From DATAEG01 sp051001975 (GTDB lineage: Bacteria; Actinomycetota; Actinomycetes; Mycobacteriales; Jatrophihabitantaceae): 64,000 nt of DNA. The stretch spans positions 30,599-94,598 of the forward strand of contig JBPCMU010000017.1 of assembly GCA_051001975.1 (NCBI GenBank), read 5' to 3'. Below, one piece after another: positions 16,313-25,301 of this stretch. A program made the position numbers and the translations under genes. The notes beneath the pieces are model-generated. The model was not told where the DNA came from and did not search any database. It worked only from the letters and a program-made list of their open reading frames with translations. Every line of letters starts with the position of its first letter. Position 1 is the first letter of the stretch.

Positions 16313-17116
16313 TCAGCCGCCGTCGGAGTCGGTCATCTCGCGGCGGACCAGCAGCCCGGCCACGATCGCCATGACCACCAGAGGCACGGCGAAGGCAGGC
16401 GCATCCAATTCGGTCACCGCGAAACCAGCGGACAGCGCGCTGGCGGCACCAGCTGCCGTCAGCGCGCGCGGCGGGGCCCGACCGGTGCGGGCCACGGCCA
16501 CCGCAACCCCCAATCCGATGAGGGCGGCGAGCAGGTGGCCGACGTCGGCAAACGTACGGTCGGCCACGACGTCGTCCACTGTGCCGGCCAGCCAGCCGGC
16601 CGCCCATAACCAGCGCAGAACACCAGGCCAGGCGATCGTCATCGAAGTGGCCAGCGCGACCGCGCCGTAGCTGATCCCGACGTCCACGGCGTGCTCGCTC
16701 GCCGCCGTCGACCGATCCGCACCGATGCTGATCGCCAGCCCCGCGGCCACCGCCGCGGTCGCGCCGACGTGGGCGGCGGCGAAGATCGCAGCGGCCCGCC
16801 ATCGCCAAAAGATCTCGGCGCCGGCTAGTACCGCAGCCGTACCGACCCACCACACCCAGAGGTGAACCTCGTCCAGCACGAACGCGCTGCTGACCAGGGT
16901 GTCCAGCCGCCCGTGGCGCAGGTGCGCGAGGTTGGTGCTGGCCGCCAGCATCATCCGGTGCCGACCGTCAACCGCGCGCGGCGCGAAGAGGACGTTCACC
17001 AACGCCAGAACGATCAGGAAGCTGATCGTGAAGGGCAATCGAGGCAGCAGGCCGGCGACCCGCTGCGGGTTTGATGCTGCCTGAGGCACCCCCACATCAT
17101 CATTGCCGACATCCAC
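16313..17116 (-). CDS. rhomboid-like polytopic membrane protein
   Basis: About 267 residues with six or so transmembrane helices. The opening LPFTISFLIVLALVNVLF, NLAHLRHGRLDTLVSSAFVL and WVWWVGTAAVLAGAEIFWRW match the actinobacterial rhomboid-like fold. A possible catalytic dyad is visible: a Ser in VGISYGAVAL, placed like the GxSG serine, and a His in DVGHLLAALIGLG. The glycine after the usual serine is replaced by Tyr, so protease activity is uncertain. The start is unclear (GTG at 17116, 17095 or 17089). It is divergent from glbO with only about 18 bases between them. Confidence 0.65.
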   Translation of the reverse strand: MDVGNDDVGVPQAASNPQRVAGLLPRLPFTISFLIVLALVNVLFAPRAVDGRHRMMLAASTNLAHLRHGRLDTLVSSAFVLDEVHLWVWWVGTAAVLAGAEIFWRWRAAAIFAAAHVGATAAVAAGLAISIGADRSTAASEHAVDVGISYGAVALATSMTIAWPGVLRWLWAAGWLAGTVDDVVADRTFADVGHLLAALIGLGVAVAVARTGRAPPRALTAAGAASALSAGFAVTELDAPAFAVPLVVMAIVAGLLVRREMTDSDGG

Positions 17117-17133
17117 GGGCGGACAATGACACG

Positions 17134-17526
17134 GTGACCAGTCGACCGCAGCGCACCACGCTCTACGACGCCATCGGCGGCGAGGAGACGTTCCGGTTAC
17201 TCGTCGACCGGTTCTACGCCGGCGTCGCCACGGATCCGGCGCTGCGCGCGCTGTACCCCGAGGACGATCTCGGCCCGGCGGCCGACCGGCTGCGAATGTT
17301 CTTGATCCAGTACTGGGGCGGGCCGGGCACCTATTCCGAACTGCGCGGCCACCCGCGGCTGCGGATGCGGCACGCACCGTTCCGCATCGGCGTCGCCGAG
17401 CGCGATGCCTGGCTGCGGCACATGCGCGCCGCGGTGGATTCACTCGACCTGGCCGAGGAAGCCCGAGACCAGCTCTGGGCCTATCTGACGACCGCCGCAG
17501 ACAGCATGCGCAACATCCCCAACTGA
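17134..17526 (+). CDS. glbO: truncated hemoglobin, group II (GlbO type)
   Basis: This 130-residue group II (O-type) truncated globin binds heme and oxygen in the cytosol and may support respiration or NO/peroxide chemistry. The proximal His is H80 in RMRHAPFRIG. The distal pocket has Tyr28 (B10), Tyr41 (CD1) and Trp93 (G8) in RDAWLRHM, the residues typical of GlbO. The QYWGGPGTYSELRGHP segment is characteristic. The GTG at 17134 (VTSRPQRTTLYD) gives the family length. The longer frame from 17071 would overlap the rhomboid-like gene. Confidence 0.93.
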   Translation: MTSRPQRTTLYDAIGGEETFRLLVDRFYAGVATDPALRALYPEDDLGPAADRLRMFLIQYWGGPGTYSELRGHPRLRMRHAPFRIGVAERDAWLRHMRAAVDSLDLAEEARDQLWAYLTTAADSMRNIPN

Positions 17527-17621
17527 GGAATTCTCCTCGCCCCGTAGCGAGTTCTGCATCGATCCAGCTAGCGTGGTCGGTAACGCTTACGACCGTCCCA
17601 TGCCCAGTTCAGGAGTAGCCC

Positions 17622-19250
17622 GTGACCAGCACCCCCGTGGCCGACACCGCAGCCCCGGACACCCTTCCGGCGATCGTCCGGCACGACCGCACCGAAGACC
17701 CCGCGTGGTGGAAGAACGCGGTCTTCTATCAGGTCTACCCGCGCAGCTTCGCCGACTCGACCGGCGACGGGAACGGCGATCTCCCCGGCGTCACCGGACG
17801 GATGGACTACCTCGCCGGCCTCGGCGTGGACGCTGTCTGGATCAGCCCGTTCTACACCTCACCGATGGTCGACAACGGCTACGACGTTGCCGACCCGTGT
17901 GATGTCGACCCGATGTTCGGCACGCTGGCCGACTTCGACGAACTGGTCGCTGCGGCGCACCGGCACGGCATCAAGGTCACCGTCGACATCGTCCCGAACC
18001 ACTTCTCCGATCAGCACGTCTGGTTCGTCGAAGCCCTGGCCGCAGCGCCGGGTAGCGCGGCCCGGGAGCGGTTCATCTTCTGCGACGGCAAGGGCGACGA
18101 CGGCGAACTGCCGCCGAACAACTGGCCGGCGATGTTCGGCGGCCCGGCTTGGACGCGGGTTCCCGACGGGCAGTGGTACCTGCATCTCTTCGCACCCGAG
18201 CAGCCGGATCTGAACTGGGAGAATCCCGAGATCCCGGCCGAGTTTGCGCGCATCATCCGGTTCTGGGTGGAGCATGGCGCGGACGGCTTCCGGATGGACG
18301 TGGCGCACGGGATGGCCAAGCCGGCGGGCCTGCCCGACGTCGTCGCGATGCCCACCGCGCACGCCCAGATCCCCGACGATCCGCGGTTCGACCAGCCGCA
18401 GGTGCACGAATACCTGCGCGGCTTCCGGTCCGTCCTGGACGAGTTCCCGGGCGTGATGGTGGTCGGCGAGGCCTGGGTGGACGACCCGGAGCGGATGGCG
18501 CGCTATGTCCGTCCCGATGAGCTGCACCTGACCTTCAACTTCGAGCTGGTGCTGGCGGAGTGGGGCGCGGAGAATTTCCGCCGGGCGATCGACGACTCAC
18601 TGGCGGCGATGGCCTACGTGGGCGCTCCATGCACCTGGGTGCTGTCCAATCACGACGTGATTCGCCACGCCACCCGCTACGGCGGTGGCGAGGCCGGCGC
18701 GGCGCGGGGCCGGGCCGCGTCACTGCTGCAACTCGCGCTGCCCGGCGCCGCCTACATCTACAACGGCGACGAGCTCGGGCTGCAGAACGTCGAGCTGCCC
18801 GATGGAGCCCTGCGGGATCCCACGTGGGAACGCAGCGGGCACACCCAGCGCGGCCGCGACGGCGAGCGGGTGCCGATGCCGTGGTGCGGGGACACTCCCC
18901 CGTTCGGCTTCAGCTCCGGGCGGCCCTGGCTGCCGATGCCAGCGCAGTGGGCCGGCCAGTCCGCGGCAGATCAGGCCGATCAGCCTGACTCGCCGCTGCA
19001 GATGTATCGCTCCGCGCTGCGGTTGCGGCACTCGCTGCCGGCGCTGCTCGGTTCGCAGTTCAGCTGGGTGGACTCGGTGGACGGCGTCCTGGCCTTCCGG
19101 CGAGGCAGCGACGTCACCGTCGCGATCAACCTGACCGACGGTCCGCTGCCCGGCCCGACCGGTGAAGTTTTGCTCAGTTCGGAGGCACTCCATTCGGCCG
19201 GCGAACTACCCGCCAACACCACCGTCTGGCTGCGCACCACTGCTGACTGA
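17622..19250 (+). CDS. aglA: alpha-glucosidase (GH13)
   Basis: The 542-residue cytosolic GH13 enzyme hydrolyses terminal alpha-glucosidic bonds in maltodextrins, trehalose-like or isomaltose sugars. The start of the (beta/alpha)8 barrel is VFYQVYPRSFADSTGDGNG. Catalytic residues are visible: nucleophile D226 in GFRMDVAH, acid/base E283 in VVGEAW, and stabiliser D345 in SNHDV. A short C-terminal beta domain ends the protein. No signal peptide is present. Its position after glbO matches the mycobacterial aglA order. Exact linkage specificity is not readable. Confidence 0.9.
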   Translation: MTSTPVADTAAPDTLPAIVRHDRTEDPAWWKNAVFYQVYPRSFADSTGDGNGDLPGVTGRMDYLAGLGVDAVWISPFYTSPMVDNGYDVADPCDVDPMFGTLADFDELVAAAHRHGIKVTVDIVPNHFSDQHVWFVEALAAAPGSAARERFIFCDGKGDDGELPPNNWPAMFGGPAWTRVPDGQWYLHLFAPEQPDLNWENPEIPAEFARIIRFWVEHGADGFRMDVAHGMAKPAGLPDVVAMPTAHAQIPDDPRFDQPQVHEYLRGFRSVLDEFPGVMVVGEAWVDDPERMARYVRPDELHLTFNFELVLAEWGAENFRRAIDDSLAAMAYVGAPCTWVLSNHDVIRHATRYGGGEAGAARGRAASLLQLALPGAAYIYNGDELGLQNVELPDGALRDPTWERSGHTQRGRDGERVPMPWCGDTPPFGFSSGRPWLPMPAQWAGQSAADQADQPDSPLQMYRSALRLRHSLPALLGSQFSWVDSVDGVLAFRRGSDVTVAINLTDGPLPGPTGEVLLSSEALHSAGELPANTTVWLRTTAD

Positions 19251-19268
19251 GGCGGCCGGAACGCTCGG

Positions 19269-19901
19269 TCAGCTGAGCAGGTTGAGGACGCCGCCTGCGC
19301 GTTCGGCATAGACCGAACCGAACTCAGCGGCCACCCGCATCCACCGGCCGGCGACGTCGACGGCCGCTTCGGAATCGCGCGGCAGGAACCCCATCCGGGT
19401 GAGCGCCGCAAGGCTGCGCAGCGTGATCGGTGCGGACACCGTGCCTTGCGTGGCGGTGAGTACCACCGCGTCGAGCAGCGCCTGCTCGGTACGCGGAGAC
19501 CCGCTTCCTCCCGGCGTCGACAAGCCCTTGATCTCCAGGGCTCCGGCGCGCACCACCTCGCGGATCGCGGAGTCCGGCACCCGGTCCAGGCGTTGCCACC
19601 CGCGCCGCGGCGGCAATGTGCCCGGCCAGGCCAGGTCGATACTCGGGGGCGCCTCGAGGCGGATGCCGTCCAGCCAGCTCAGTACGTCCGAACCGCCGCC
19701 GACCAGGTCGAAGGCCGGCGCGTCGGGTTCGGCCGGGACGGTGCGGGCACCCAGCACGTCGAACGGCAACTGCACCCACACCGATCGCACCCCGTCGGAG
19801 AGGGTGAGTCGGACGATCACGGCCGGATCGAGCGCGGCGGCGCGGCGGATCAGCGGCGCCAGATCAGACCACCCGGCGAGTTCGCTCGACGGGCCGGTCA
19901 C
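19269..19901 (-). CDS. conserved hypothetical protein coupled to a thioesterase
   Basis: This 210-residue protein has no recognised domain. It looks alpha/beta in the first half (VIVRLTLSDGVRSVWVQLPF, GARTVPAEPDAPAFDL) and helical in the second (DSAIREVVRAGALEIKGL, EQALLDAVVLTAT). Its GTG start overlaps the thioesterase stop (GTGA at 19898-19901), so it is co-translated with that enzyme. A gene of similar size follows the thioesterase in M. tuberculosis (Rv2474c), which supports it being real. It converges on aglA. Confidence 0.7.
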   Translation of the reverse strand: MTGPSSELAGWSDLAPLIRRAAALDPAVIVRLTLSDGVRSVWVQLPFDVLGARTVPAEPDAPAFDLVGGGSDVLSWLDGIRLEAPPSIDLAWPGTLPPRRGWQRLDRVPDSAIREVVRAGALEIKGLSTPGGSGSPRTEQALLDAVVLTATQGTVSAPITLRSLAALTRMGFLPRDSEAAVDVAGRWMRVAAEFGSVYAERAGGVLNLLS

Positions 19902-20311
19902 CGGTCGGCCCGCTCGGAGCCATCGGCGAACCCGGCCAGGATCGACGACTCGGTCGGCGTCAGCCGGCGTGGCCGGTCGGTCTGGAAGTCGAACGGCACG
20001 AGGCGAGTCGCCGCGCGCGCGCAGAGTCGGTCGGCGTCGAAGACCTCGTAGCGGACCAGGAATGACGCGCCGCGGATGTCCTCGACCCACAGCTCGAGAC
20101 GCAGCGGATCGGGGTGGTAGACGATCGGCCGCAGGTAGTCGATCTCATGCCGGGCGACGACGGTACCGCGGGAGAAGGTCCCGTCGTAGCGGTCGAAAAA
20201 CATCGCCACCCTGGCCTGCTCGAGATAGGCAAGATAGGCGGAGTTGTTGACGTGCGCGAAGGCGTCCATGTCGGACCAGCGCATGTGCACCGGGTGGACG
20301 AACCTCGCCAC
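19898..20311 (-). CDS. acyl-CoA thioesterase (4HBT hotdog family)
   Basis: The 137-residue hotdog-fold thioesterase opens MARFVHPVHMRWSDMDAFAH. The Asp and following HVNNSAYLAYLEQAR helix are the 4HBT active-site signature, and VARHEIDYLRPIVY and FLVRYEVF form the sheet. It hydrolyses acyl-CoA thioesters. The chain-length preference is unknown. It is the upstream partner of the coupled hypothetical gene. It lies about 70 bases downstream of ettA but behind the terminator at 20327-20378. Confidence 0.85.
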   Translation of the reverse strand: MARFVHPVHMRWSDMDAFAHVNNSAYLAYLEQARVAMFFDRYDGTFSRGTVVARHEIDYLRPIVYHPDPLRLELWVEDIRGASFLVRYEVFDADRLCARAATRLVPFDFQTDRPRRLTPTESSILAGFADGSERADR

Positions 20312-20326
20312 AACCCCTCCCCTTCT

Positions 20327-20378
20327 CCGGTTTCGGTGCAGAGATGGTCAGCTGGCGTCCATCAGTGCACCGAAACGG
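20327..20378 (-). terminator. hairpin terminator of ettA
   Basis: CCGGTTTCGGTGCA at 20327 pairs with TGCACCGAAACGG at 20366-20378, extended by ATGG/CCAT across a small internal loop and an 11-base apical loop. It lies 4 bases beyond the ettA stop on the minus strand. It would end the ettA transcript before the thioesterase gene. Confidence 0.65.
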
Positions 20379-20382
20379 TCGG

Positions 20383-22065
20383 TCAGTCGCGAGTGAGTTT
20401 GCGATAGGTGACAGCGTGCGGGCGAGCCGCGTCAGCGCCGAGCCGCTCCACCTTGTTCTGCTCATAGGACTCGAAGTTGCCCTCGAACCAGAACCACTTG
20501 GCCGGGTCGTCGTCGGTGCCTTCCCAGGCCAGGATGTGCGTGGCGATCCGGTCCAGGAACCACCTGTCGTGGCTGATCACCACGGCGCAGCCGGGGAACT
20601 CCAGCAGCGCGTTCTCCAGAGAACCCAAGGTCTCCACGTCGAGGTCGTTGGTCGGCTCGTCGAGCATCAGCAGGTTGCCACCCTCCTTGAGGGTGAGCGC
20701 CAGATTCAATCGGTTGCGTTCTCCGCCGGAGAGCACCCCGGCCGGCTTCTGCTGATCCGGGCCCTTGAAGCCGAACGCCGAGACGTAGGCCCGCGAGGGC
20801 ATCTCCACCTGACCGACCTGGATGAAGTCCAGCCCGTCCGAGACGACCTCGAACAGGGTCTTTTTCGGATCGATGCCGGACCGGTTCTGGTCGACGTAGC
20901 TGATCTTCACCGTCTCGCCGACCTTCACCTCGCCGGAGTCCGGGGACTCCAGCCCGACGATGGTCTTGAACAGCGTCGTCTTGCCGACGCCGTTCGGGCC
21001 GATGACTCCGACGATGCCACCACGCGGCAATGAGAACGACAGGTCCTTGATCAGCATCCGGGTGCCGAAGCCCTTGTCGAGGTGGCTGGTTTCCACCACC
21101 ACGGTCCCAAGTCGGGGACCGGGCGGGATCTGCAGCTCTTCGAAGTCGAGCTTGCGGGTCTTCTCGGCTTCGGAGGCCATCTCTTCGTAGCGTTGCAGGC
21201 GCGCCTTGCTCTTGGTCTGCCGGCCCTTGGCGTTCTGCCGCACCCAGGCCAACTCGTCGGTCAGCCGCTTCTGCAGCTTGATGTCCTTACGACCTTGCAC
21301 GGCCAACCGCTCGGCCTTCTTCTCCAAATACGTGGAGTAGTTCCCCTCGTAGGGGTGGGTGTGACCGCGGTCGATCTCGAGGATCCACTCCGCGACGTTG
21401 TTCAGGAAGTACCGGTCGTGGGTGACGGCCAGCACGGCGCCTGGGTACTTGGCCAGGTGTTGCTCGAGCCACTGCACACTCTCGGCGTCGAGGTGGTTGG
21501 TCGGCTCGTCCAGCAGCAGCAGGTCCGGCTGCTCCAACAGCAGCTTGCACAGCGCGACGCGGCGGCGCTCGCCGCCGGACAACTGGGTCACCGACTCGTC
21601 GCCGGGCGGGCAGCGCAAGGCGTCCATCGCCTGCTCGATACGGCTGTCGAGTTCCCAGCCGTTGGCATGCTCGATCTTCTCCAGCAGGTCGCCCTGCTCG
21701 GTGAGCAAGGAGTCGAAGTCGGCGTCCGGCTCGGCCATCGCGTTGGAGACCTCTTCGAACCGGGCCAGCCAGCCGCGTAGCTCGGTCACCGCGTCCTCGA
21801 CGTTCTCCCGGACCGTCTTCGTCTCGTCCAGCGGCGGCTCCTGCTGGAGCAGGCCGACGGAGGCCCCGGGCGCGAGGTTGGCCTCACCGTTGGACGCCTG
21901 GTCGAGCCCTGCCATGATCTTCAGCACGCTCGACTTGCCGGCGCCGTTCGGGCCGACGACGCCGATCTTGGCGCCGGGCAGGAACGACAACGTGACATCG
22001 TCGAGGATCACCTTGTCGCCGTGTGCCTTGCGCACCTTGTACATGGTGTAAATGAACTGCGCCAC
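20383..22065 (-). CDS. ettA: energy-dependent translational throttle protein EttA (ABC-F)
   Basis: This 560-residue ABC-F ATPase has two nucleotide-binding domains and no transmembrane part. It binds the ribosomal E site and gates translation with the ATP/ADP ratio. Walker A motifs are GPNGAGKSS and GPNGVGKTT, signatures are LSGGERRR and LSGGERNR, and Walker B motifs end LLLDEPTNHLD and LMLDEPTNDLD. The arm and linker insertions (RFEEVSNAMAEPDADFDSLL, and the long helix before IPPGPRLG) match EttA rather than antibiotic-resistance ABC-F proteins. It starts at GTG 22065. Confidence 0.94.
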   Translation of the reverse strand: MAQFIYTMYKVRKAHGDKVILDDVTLSFLPGAKIGVVGPNGAGKSSVLKIMAGLDQASNGEANLAPGASVGLLQQEPPLDETKTVRENVEDAVTELRGWLARFEEVSNAMAEPDADFDSLLTEQGDLLEKIEHANGWELDSRIEQAMDALRCPPGDESVTQLSGGERRRVALCKLLLEQPDLLLLDEPTNHLDAESVQWLEQHLAKYPGAVLAVTHDRYFLNNVAEWILEIDRGHTHPYEGNYSTYLEKKAERLAVQGRKDIKLQKRLTDELAWVRQNAKGRQTKSKARLQRYEEMASEAEKTRKLDFEELQIPPGPRLGTVVVETSHLDKGFGTRMLIKDLSFSLPRGGIVGVIGPNGVGKTTLFKTIVGLESPDSGEVKVGETVKISYVDQNRSGIDPKKTLFEVVSDGLDFIQVGQVEMPSRAYVSAFGFKGPDQQKPAGVLSGGERNRLNLALTLKEGGNLLMLDEPTNDLDVETLGSLENALLEFPGCAVVISHDRWFLDRIATHILAWEGTDDDPAKWFWFEGNFESYEQNKVERLGADAARPHAVTYRKLTRD

Positions 22066-22335
22066 TGTGGTTCCTGCTCCAAGTCGTCTGCGTCATCGGG
22101 TCGCTCGCGGTCCGGGCCGCTGAGCCGAGCGCGGCCTACCCGCTCGGGGTCGGGACACACTCCGCAGGCCATTGTCGCAGCTTGGCCCGCACCGCTGCGA
22201 CGGCCGTCGCCGCCGAGGCGGCCGCGCGGAGGTCCCAGCGGAGAGAGGCGGCGCTGGCCGGCCCGGATTCGGATCAATGCTGCGCAGGTCGTCTGCCGAG
22301 CACTGCCATCGTCGAGCTACCCTCCCGCAGCCGCT

Positions 22336-22815
22336 CTATTGCGGCGCCGCGGCAGCGGCCTCCGGGCGTGCTCCGGTGAGCTGGGCCAGCACCTCGTCGG
22401 TGAGATCCGCTGACATGCCGTCGGCGCCGACGTCGACCGAGGTGGACACCGCTCCCCTGCGCACCTTGGTGAACTCGCTGAACCCGTGGGCCAGGTTCGG
22501 CCCGACCGCATCGGCGGTGATCTCATACGTCGCGCGCAACTGCTCGTCCTTGGTGTATTCCCGAGTGGCGATCCGGCCGGTGACGACGACGGGCTGCCCC
22601 TTGTGGATCGATCGGGCCACGTGATGGGCCATGTCCTGCCAGCACACGACGGAAACGAAGAACCGCGACGCGTCCTCGAACTGATTGGTCTCCGGGTTGC
22701 GGCGGCGCGCGGTCGAGGCAACCCGGAAGCTGGTCACCGGGCGGCCACTGGACGTCGTGCGTAGGGCGGGGTCGTCGACTACGTTGCCGATGACGGTGAT
22801 GTAGGTATCGAACAT
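22336..22815 (-). CDS. ssb: single-stranded DNA-binding protein paralogue (SsbB type)
   Basis: The 159-residue OB-fold protein opens MFDTYITVIGNVVDDPALRT and continues GRPVTSFRVAST, FVSVVCWQDMAHHVARSI and KGQPVVVTGRI, all SSB hallmarks. The tail is Ala/Glu-rich and ends AAAAAPQ. It lacks the acidic DDDIPF-type C-terminus that recruits repair partners, so this is the second, non-essential actinobacterial SSB, as at Rv2478c. GGAGGT stands 6 bases before ATG 22815. Confidence 0.9.
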   Translation of the reverse strand: MFDTYITVIGNVVDDPALRTTSSGRPVTSFRVASTARRRNPETNQFEDASRFFVSVVCWQDMAHHVARSIHKGQPVVVTGRIATREYTKDEQLRATYEITADAVGPNLAHGFSEFTKVRRGAVSTSVDVGADGMSADLTDEVLAQLTGARPEAAAAAPQ

Positions 22816-22948
22816 GTCAGACCTCCGGCGTCTGCGAGAGCGGCGGCGCACCGGTCCGGTGCGCGTCGGACCAGCAGACCGCGCGGCGGTGCCGTGTGCA
22901 TGCCCCGATGACCAGCTGTGCACAACGCAGCGCCTGTGGACGAACCGA

Positions 22949-24193
22949 TCAGCTACCACCGACCGCGTACAGCACGCCGCTGGTCGACCCGATATAGAGA
23001 GTGCCGTCGGCGTCGATGGAGGGGTAGCAGTCGATCTGTGATCCCGTCGCGACGTCGAAGAGCTGATGTCCGCGCGCATCGAAGCCGTAGATGTGGCCGG
23101 TCACGGTGGCGACGTAGGCATCGCCGTGGGCATCGACTACCGGCGAGGTCCAAATGCTGGCAGTGCGCCGCTCTGCAGAGCCCTGCACGTCGTAGATGAG
23201 CTTGCCGGTCTGGCTGTTCAGCGCCCGTAGATGACCCGCGTTGTCTCCGAAGTAGGCGATTGCGTCCGGGCGGACCACCGCGGAGGAATACGTGTAGCTG
23301 TTCTTGTCGAACGCCCACCCAGTGGATCCGTCGGACCGAACGCCGAATTCCTTGTCACCATTCGTTCCGAGGACGACAGTGCCGTCCGGCCCGACGGGAT
23401 TTGATACCTCCACCGTGCTGGCCGTCTTCCGGCGCCACAGTTCCGTCCCCGAGTCACCGAGGTCACGGACCGCAACCAGATCGTGGTCCGCCGCGGTGTA
23501 GACGGTGCCATCCGGCCCGACTGTCGCGCTGGCGTAGTCATTGCTCGTGTGCAGCTCGAGCGTCCAGACGACGCGATGTGACACTCCAGTTACCTGCAGC
23601 GCAGTCAGGTGCCCCGCCAGGTCTGAGACATAGACCCGCCCGACACCAGCGATGGCCGGCGACAACGGCTGACCAGCGAACTGCTCGTGCCACAGCTCCC
23701 GACCGGCGCTGCTCAGCGCAAACAACATGTCACCGGGACCCGGCCAGAGGATGGTCCCGTCGCCGAGCACCGCTGGACTGGTCGAGAGGTCGCTGCCGTA
23801 GCGACTCATTCCGTCGAACGCCCAGCGCTCCTGCCCGGTGGCCGGGTTCAACGCATGCAGCACACCGGCATTGGTCGCAGCGAGCACGCTGCCGTCGACA
23901 CCGATGACCGGACCGGGAGTGACGCTGCCGCCCAGCTGCTTCTGCCAGCGCACCCGGCCGGTCTGCGGACCGACGGCCGTCGTTCCCGATGAATGCCGGG
24001 CGTCGAATCCGGCCGCCGGCCAGGCACTGGCCGGATTCGGCAGTGTCCCGGTCCCCGCTATGCCGGGACCGGGAGGCGGCCGAGTCGATGAACTTCGGCG
24101 ATCGGCCGTCCCGTCAACTGAGCACCCGGCGGCAAGCACCAACGCAGCGGCAACCACGCTCGCCCACAACCTCGCGGATAGCCGCCTGGACAT
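22949..24193 (-). CDS. PQQ-type beta-propeller lipoprotein
   Basis: This 414-residue protein has a signal peptide with lipobox LAAGC (Cys24), followed by repeated PQQ-like WD-type blades. Examples are GRVRWQKQLGGSV, GSVLAATNAGVLHALNPATG, GQERWAFDGM, DGTVYTAADHDLVAV and DGTLYIGSTSGVLYAV. It folds as a 7-8 bladed beta-propeller outside the membrane, like BamB and outer-layer scaffolds. No dehydrogenase residues for PQQ are seen, so a scaffold or binding role is more likely than an enzyme. The ATG at 24193 fits the signal peptide; the frame open to 24370 is not needed. Confidence 0.83.
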   Translation of the reverse strand: MSRRLSARLWASVVAAALVLAAGCSVDGTADRRSSSTRPPPGPGIAGTGTLPNPASAWPAAGFDARHSSGTTAVGPQTGRVRWQKQLGGSVTPGPVIGVDGSVLAATNAGVLHALNPATGQERWAFDGMSRYGSDLSTSPAVLGDGTILWPGPGDMLFALSSAGRELWHEQFAGQPLSPAIAGVGRVYVSDLAGHLTALQVTGVSHRVVWTLELHTSNDYASATVGPDGTVYTAADHDLVAVRDLGDSGTELWRRKTASTVEVSNPVGPDGTVVLGTNGDKEFGVRSDGSTGWAFDKNSYTYSSAVVRPDAIAYFGDNAGHLRALNSQTGKLIYDVQGSAERRTASIWTSPVVDAHGDAYVATVTGHIYGFDARGHQLFDVATGSQIDCYPSIDADGTLYIGSTSGVLYAVGGS

Positions 24194-24251
24194 GGCGCTG
24201 ACGTTAGTCCGGGCGTCCCGCAGCGGCCGAGCGGTTAAAGACAGCGCACGC

Positions 24252-25208
24252 TCAGCGATGGGCGCGAAAGGCACGCCGGTAGCGCATCGGCGACGTGCCG
24301 ACCTGCTTGCCGAAGTGATGACGCATCGCGGTGGCGTCCGGGAAGCCGGCCACCTCGGCGACCCGATCAACCGAATCGTGTCCCGACTCGAGCAGTTCGC
24401 GGGCCAGCAGCACCCGCTGCTGGGTGAGCCACGCGTGCGGCGAGACGCCGACCTCTTCGCGGAACCGGCGGGCGAACGTGCGCGGGCTCATCGTCGCCGC
24501 CGCGGCCATCGACTCGACGCAGTGCGGTGCGGACAGGTCGTCGAGGATCTCGGCCATCACCCCGCTCATCGGCCCGCGCGACGGCACCCCGCGTGACGGC
24601 GGGTCGACGTATTGCGCCTGCCCACCGTCACGGTGCGGCGGCATCACCATCCGCCGCGCCACCTTGTTTGCGATCACTGCCCCATAATCCTGCCGGACGA
24701 TGTGCAGGCAAAGGTCGAGCCCGGCCGACGTGCCGGCACTGGTGTAGACCGGCCCGTCGCAGACGTAGAGCACCTTCGGGTGCACGGTTGTGTTCGGGAA
24801 CTCCGCGGCGAGCCGATCAGCGTGCTTCCAATGCGTGGTGCACTCGCGCCCGTCGAGCAGTCCGGCATCGCCGAGCATGAACGCCCCGACACAGACGCTC
24901 ATCACGATCGCGCCGCGGTCGACGGCCCGGGTGAGCACGTCGAGCATTGCGGTCGAGCCGCGCATCCGATTGCCCGCCGCAGGCACCACCAGCAGATCGG
25001 CCTCGTCAGCTCGGTCCAGGCGGTGCTCGGTGGTGATCGTCCAACCCTGCGAGGTGGTCACCGGCTGGTCGTCCTCGGAGACCACCGCAAAGTCGTACGC
25101 CGGCACCCCGTCATCGGTCCGGTCGACCCCGAAACCCTCGCAGGCCACGCCGAGCTCGAACGGCTGCACCCCTGGAATGGCCAGCGCCACTACGGATCGG
25201 ACGGTCAC
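24252..25208 (-). CDS. GlxA-type transcriptional regulator (DJ-1/PfpI + AraC)
   Basis: This regulator of about 318 residues has an N-terminal DJ-1/PfpI-like domain (VALAIPGVQPFELGVACEGF, ADLLVVPAAGN, IVMSVCVGAFMLGDAGLLDG with the elbow Cys) and a C-terminal AraC/XylS double helix-turn-helix (MSPRTFARRFREEVGVSP, then RVAEVAGFPDATAMRHHFGK). The GTG at 25208 is chosen because VTVRSVVALAIPG is the family start. A 24-bp palindrome (25255-25278) lies 46 bases upstream, in the gap to the divergent small membrane ORF, and is its likely operator. Confidence 0.88.
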   Translation of the reverse strand: MTVRSVVALAIPGVQPFELGVACEGFGVDRTDDGVPAYDFAVVSEDDQPVTTSQGWTITTEHRLDRADEADLLVVPAAGNRMRGSTAMLDVLTRAVDRGAIVMSVCVGAFMLGDAGLLDGRECTTHWKHADRLAAEFPNTTVHPKVLYVCDGPVYTSAGTSAGLDLCLHIVRQDYGAVIANKVARRMVMPPHRDGGQAQYVDPPSRGVPSRGPMSGVMAEILDDLSAPHCVESMAAAATMSPRTFARRFREEVGVSPHAWLTQQRVLLARELLESGHDSVDRVAEVAGFPDATAMRHHFGKQVGTSPMRYRRAFRAHR

Positions 25209-25254
25209 CGGGCCAGCCTGCCAGCGGATTGGCAGAAAATCAATGAAGACTGTC

Positions 25255-25278
25255 TTTACTGCCACTGGTGGCAGTAAA
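25255..25278. promoter_or_regulatory. near-perfect palindrome, candidate operator
   Basis: Arms TTTACTGCCAC (25255-25265) and GTGGCAGTAAA (25268-25278) match over 11 bases around a 2-base centre. It lies in the 93-base gap between the divergent GlxA-type regulator and the small membrane ORF at 25302. The related GCCAG/GGCAG half-sites at 25220-25234 may be an auxiliary site. This could serve autoregulation and control of the small ORF. Confidence 0.6.
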
Positions 25279-25301
25279 TTGGTGGCCGGATAATTCTCGC
25301 C

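Noticed and set aside
22066..22335. Possible small gene between ssb and ettA
   Set aside because: The ORFs there are short and out of family, and carry no ribosome site. I see only a gap with no clear signal.
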